Shown here piece by piece: positions 60,411-64,000 of a DNA stretch of 64,000 bases. This stretch comes from Stachybotrys elegans (taxonomy: Eukaryota > Ascomycota > Sordariomycetes > Hypocreales > Stachybotryaceae): positions 4,092,001-4,156,000 of the forward strand of contig JAGPNK010000001.1 in the NCBI GenBank assembly GCA_020746835.1, read 5' to 3'. Numbering within the stretch: position 1 is the first letter of the stretch; every line of letters begins with the position of its first letter. The translations under genes were made by a program, and so were the position numbers. Under the pieces are notes generated by a model. That model ran no database searches and had not been told where the DNA came from. It worked only from the letters and a program-made list of their open reading frames with translations.

Positions 60411-60839
60411 CATCCCTTCCATTCCCTTTTCCCACAACCGTGGTTGCCCGACGCTAGCGGACCAGCGGTATACCTAATACCTGGCAGCAGTCCGGATAGG
60501 TAGTGTGCAAGAGTGGCCCGTGAGGAGGCGGTGCCGTCCATGCTTCCCCGGCAACAGCGTCAGTGTCAATATCCAATAGAATCGTGGGCTCATGGCAGTT
60601 TTGAGTTGTGCCCCAATGTGATTTGACAAGTAATGGCACGTTTCAATCAAATGTCTCCTCTTCTTGTATGGAGCATGCGTTTGTGTTATGTTATATATAT
60701 ATACAACTCCACTCTTCCAGGAGACAGGTACTATATGCACTATAATGTTCACCATCGACGCTGCTAAATACCCTCGCCACATGTTAGGAGCACTGACCCA
60801 TCGTTCTTTATGTCAACAGTCATGCCCACTGCGACAGAG

Positions 60840-61015
60840 AAGCGGATTCGAACCACCATGGATGCAATGCCGGTCGGTGGCATGTCTCAGTGCGAAGCCA
60901 CCCGGTAGTCTGGCGTTACACGGAGCAACCCAGGACCCTCCAGACCGTCTGAGCGGCTATTGCCTCGCTCGCCGACGAACCGCCGTACCACTACACCACC
61001 ACACCACCTGGCCGA
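60840..61015 (-). ncRNA. Candidate structured RNA / tRNA-derived element
   Basis: On the minus strand a perfect B-box GGTTCGAATCC (60854-60844) sits in a possible T-arm (stem GGTGG/CCGCT). An A-box-like GGTGTAGTGGTA lies about 135 bases upstream (60997-60986). Between them are perfect hairpins: GGTGGC/GCCACC (60876-60881 with 60897-60902), GTCTGG/CCAGAC, and a 5-bp stem ATGCC/GGCAT with a 7-base loop. No matching acceptor stem and no nearby T-run terminator were found, so it is not a normal tRNA. It could be a tRNA relic or tRNA-derived short element. Confidence 0.3.
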
Positions 61016-61409
61016 CGTCGATCCCCCGTCCGCTGCTCCTGCATAGCACCAGATGGTGTCGGGCAGCATGCCATGGCTTGCATCGTCACATGGGGTCCCA
61101 AACTATGAGTAAATCCATGTTTCCACTGCACATGCTGCCGATCAGCCATCCACCAATAAGACGGGATGTGAACCATGTACGCAGGAAGGTCTCAACGAAC
61201 CGCTGGCGTGGACAGCCGAGCATCCCTACTCTTCTCCTTCCCAGGTGCCTTTTCCGTCGCGGTTTCTTCTCTCTTAACCATCACCGTTCGGGCCCAAGAC
61301 AATGTGTCAGGGTGTCGAAAAATCATCCGAAGCATCCATCAGAGGGTTTGGAGAATTCCTTTATACCAACCGCTAACTATACGTTGCCATTACCGTACAA
61401 ATTGGCTCT

Positions 61410-62979
61410 TTATTCCGGGTCGTCGGCAAATTTCTTCTCCGCGGCTGCTGCTTCTTCCAAGTCCTTGAGCTGCTTCTGGCCCTCCTCGGTCGTGGCGTCG
61501 ATGATCTGCTCCTCGAGACTGAGAACATTGGCCTGCATCATTGTCAGTAATTGACCACTTTCTCACATACCGTAGTAGTGCATGTCATAATCTCAATCCA
61601 CGAGGGGGGGGGTACATACCTCTCCAAACTTGTTCACCATCTCCTCAGCATCCTCTACTGACATGCTGCCCAACACCTTGTTCACCTCATCCAGGCTGCC
61701 CGATTCCAGAGCCTTGCGCATGTTGGGCTCAAAGCTTTCGAACACCTTGCGAGCCTCCTGGACATCGGGGTCCTCGCTGTCTGCTGGGGGGATGTTGATT
61801 TGAATGACTGTTCCCGGCTCAACGGCGTGCAGCTGGATCTGCTCGACACCCCCGGATTCGCCCTCTTTGGCTCGCTCGAGAAGGATTTCCTGTGAACGGT
61901 TCTTGATGCGCATGTACGTCTCCTGAACGTCCTTGTAAAACACTTCCTGTGCCTGGTGACCCTTGGTAGTGATGCGCTTGAAGAACAGCGCCACGCCATC
62001 CTTCCCAAGCGCCCGGCAATATTGCAGCAGTAAGGCCTGGTGCACAAACTGTCGAGCTAAATCGTCCTGTCGCTCCAGGGCGGCATCGAAAGCCATAACC
62101 AGTAAACCATCCGTCTCCCGCTCTATCAGAATCTGAGGGTTCTGCGACAGAAACTGCAGACTTGCGCTGTAGTCGCCGGGCGAAATTCCACCAAACTTCT
62201 TGGCTGCGGGTGACGCCTCGATCTCCCCGTCATCATCGTCGTCGGCGGTGGTGTTGCTCTTTGAGCTCTCTCCCTGATTGACGAGGGGCTGCGAGGCCGA
62301 ATAGCCGGGGTTGAGAAGCTCGGGTTTGCTCGAGCCCTCCTTGGAGGTGGATTGCGACTTGTTGACATGGGAGCTGTCAAAGCCGGTCCGGATGCCTTCG
62401 CTGGTAATCTTCTTGCCCTCCTCAGCCTGCAGCTCAGCGAGCTTGGCCTCAAGCTCCTTCTGGAGCGCCTTGACCTTATTTTCATGCTCTTGCACCTCCT
62501 CTATGAGGGCAGTATATCGGTCGGCCGGCTTCTTCTCGTCCAGCGCCTTATTGACCTGATCTAGCAACGTAGCCATCATCTTGGTGTAGGTGGGGAGCTC
62601 CTTCTCGTCACTGTGCACGCCCTCGGGCCTTGGGGGCGGTCGATCATCCTGCGGGTTGCCGGCCGACTCCATGACAGCCTTGAACGCCATCTCGGCCGGG
62701 TTTTGGTTGGCCGCCTCGGATGCATGGTTCCTTAGCGACGACAGCAGCGCGCTAATGCGCTTCAGCAGGCCATCGTTGATGATGCGCTCGTACTTGAGCG
62801 TCTCAATATGGTGCTTTCGCTGCAGACGTTCTTGGTGAATCTGGTTCTGCTTGGCTCGAATGAAAGATCTCTTGTCGACGTTGGGGTGCACCTCGATGTC
62901 CGAATCGTCACTGAGCTCCAGCGCGTCCTAGGTGAAGAGATGTGGCATTAGCATTATAAGCAAATGACAGGCGGCAGCT

Positions 62980-63010
<31 letters not shown>

Positions 63011-63036
63011 ACCCATTTGCTGTAGTCGACAGGCAT
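61410..63036 (-). CDS. CDC37: Hsp90 co-chaperone Cdc37
   Basis: Cdc37 loads protein kinases onto Hsp90. It has 484 aa in three exons: 63013-63036 (only eight codons, MPVDYSKW), 61620-62927 and 61410-61532; donors GTAAGC and GTATGT, acceptors CCTAG and TGCAG. The joined N-terminus MPVDYSKWDALELSDDSDIE is the hallmark of the family and includes the conserved CK2-site serine; HPNVDKRSFIRAKQNQIHQER follows in a coiled coil. The Hsp90-binding middle domain is seen as FLSQNPQILIERETDGLLVM and HQALLLQYCRALGKDGVALFF. The C-terminal exon adds a helical, Glu/Ala-rich tail. Intron 1 contains a CTGG microsatellite. The tiny first exon would be missed by simple frame searching. Confidence 0.96.
62982..63010. 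repeat. (GGCT)7 microsatellite inside CDC37 intron 1
   Basis: About seven tandem GGCT units abutting the splice donor of the first CDC37 intron. Confidence 0.92.
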
Positions 63037-63779
63037 TTTGAGTTGCTGCTTTTTTCCTTACTAGGGGTCTCTTGTCTCTCCCTCGAACGATTTCGCAACC
63101 TCTCTGGTCGGCAGAGACGAGAATTTGCCGACGTCCGAAAGATATGCCTGCACGTTTGAGTCCTGCGAGTTGTGGGCGTGGATGATGGAAGCTTCTGGAT
63201 GAAATCGAGGCAAGGCGTTTGGGAGATTTCTACCTCGGGAGTGCTCTTGCCTTCTGATGGCGGGGTCGTCACATTCACATTACGCACCATCCCATCATCA
63301 CGACCCCACCATTCCTTATCAAGTACCAAAGAGTAGGCAGGCACCAGTAGCACCACAAATCACAGCATCAACGCAGGGCACACGACCTTTATGGTCTGAG
63401 AAGAGTGTGGTCGTACGAGCTCGCTTTCCTCGCCGCGGAGCTCACAAATAGCAATTATTGAAGCAATGATATCCCCTCCCTAGACAGGCTCCTATCCATC
63501 GTCCACCACGGAGATGGTCTCCTGTAGATGTGATGACGCTCCTACGCCTCGTTTAATTATACAATTTCGATGCCATAAGCTGTGTGCTCTCTTGAGCATA
63601 TGTGCCCGGCATCTCCGTCTCGCGCAAAGCATCGGGCCTTGGCCGAGCAAAGGCTTTCCCTCGATGGCGTGCCGCAGTCTCCAGAACTGCCCTGCCAGCG
63701 TAAATATCTCGCGCAACCTTCACCATCTATCTCCCTGGAAAGCAGGGCCATGCCGCAGTCTTGCGTGCTGTCAGCACCA
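63037..63779. promoter_or_regulatory. CDC37 upstream region with heat-shock-element-like motif
   Basis: 743 bp up to the next gene's stop. At 63188-63200 the sequence GAAGCTTCTGGAT fits alternating GAA-nn-TTC-nn-GAn units, with two perfect and one partial Hsf1 site, about 150 bp before the CDC37 start codon. Regulation by Hsf1 is inferred. Confidence 0.35.
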
Positions 63780-64000
63780 TCATGACATCGTCTTCATGAA
63801 ATCCTCGAGATCAAAACTCTCCTCGTACTGCTTGTTATCCCACAAGTCTCCCAGGTCGTCCAGCCATGCCTTCTTGCCAGGCTGGCGCAGCACGTCGCCC
63901 GTCTCAATATCCACCATGTCTTCCTCCCGACCCTCCATGGTGTTCTGGGGTTTGTCGGATATGAGGCTCGGCCCCGACTCTCCCAGGCTGAATAGGTCCA
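63780..64000 (-). CDS. C-terminal fragment of an unidentified protein
   Basis: The last 72 codons of a gene entering from the right edge; the stop TGA is at 63780-63782. The frame is open to the window end. The peptide is acidic (DMVDIETGDVL, KKAWLDDLGDLWDN, EESFDLEDFMKTMS) with regular third-position bias, so coding is likely, but no family is recognised from this piece. Confidence 0.6.
   Translation of the reverse strand, partial: DLFSLGESGPSLISDKPQNTMEGREEDMVDIETGDVLRQPGKKAWLDDLGDLWDNKQYEESFDLEDFMKTMS

Larger units (their letters stand above)
59834..61409. other. PLC-like upstream and CDC37 downstream region
   Basis: About 1.6 kb rich in tandem repeats (60003-60043, 60206-60240, 60371-60410) and containing the structured, B-box-bearing stretch 60840-61015. 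The long plus frame 60664-61554 crosses repeats and the CDC37 antisense strand and is not accepted as a gene. Confidence 0.6.

Noticed and set aside
60664..61554. 296-codon plus frame between PLC-like and CDC37
   Set aside because: Covers repeats and the structured stretch and continues antisense into the CDC37 terminal exon; the peptide has the typical look of translated non-coding RNA-like DNA.

Overview
The window is nuclear DNA of a filamentous ascomycete, most likely a Sordariomycete and probably of the order Hypocreales. The evidence is short spliceosomal introns (mostly 50-130 bp) with GTNNGT donors, CTRAC/CTRAT branch sites and YAG acceptors. Genes are moderately dense and lie on both strands, intergenic DNA is rich in CT-tracts and microsatellites, and the proteins are of clearly fungal type (Ecl1, GH47 MNS1, DUF6604, GAP1-type permease, tail-anchored Pex26-like). 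No rRNA, CRISPR, prophage or intact transposon was found. Nearly all exon structures below were derived by hand from splice consensus plus protein continuity, and the reading frames were checked to close.

Layout. 1-22 kb is a housekeeping block: VPS10/sortilin (-, runs off the left edge), an NTF2-fold protein (+), an amino-acid permease (-) with GATA sites upstream, the class I mannosidase MNS1 (-), the autophagy E2 enzyme ATG10 (+), the U2 snRNP protein B'' (-), the Arp2/3 subunit ARPC1 (+) and a DUF6604 protein (-). 22-27 kb holds an orphan, possibly mitochondrial protein (+) and a membrane-anchored kelch protein (+) with a striking 33-bp inverted repeat upstream. 27.1-34.5 kb is a 7.4-kb stretch with no convincing gene. 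It leads into ECL1 (+), followed by another 3.9 kb of low-complexity, gene-free DNA. 39.3-64 kb is dense again: the flippase DRS2 (-), CRIPT (+), an epoxide hydrolase (-), pinin-like (-), PHF5A/Rds3 (+), a PEX26-like peroxin (-), haspin kinase (-), CCDC47-like (+), ECM15-like (-), a GPI-anchored PLC-like protein (-), CDC37 (-) and the C-terminus of an unidentified gene (-) at the right edge.

Functional themes are inferred. There is a trafficking and secretory set (VPS10, DRS2, MNS1, CCDC47), an RNA-splicing set (U2B'', pinin, PHF5A, CRIPT), and stress or lifespan and chaperone genes (ECL1, CDC37, ATG10). They do not form an operon or biosynthetic cluster. Several neighbours share short divergent promoters (U2B''/ARPC1, pinin/PHF5A, MNS1/ATG10).

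I did not find a clear, previously undescribed multi-gene system. The most interesting unexplained signals are the CCG-N5-CGG inverted repeat near 24.78 kb, two Pol III-like structured elements (about 54.95-55.05 kb and 60.84-61.02 kb), the orphan genes near 21.2-23.5 kb, and the gene-free, hairpin-bearing DNA before ECL1.
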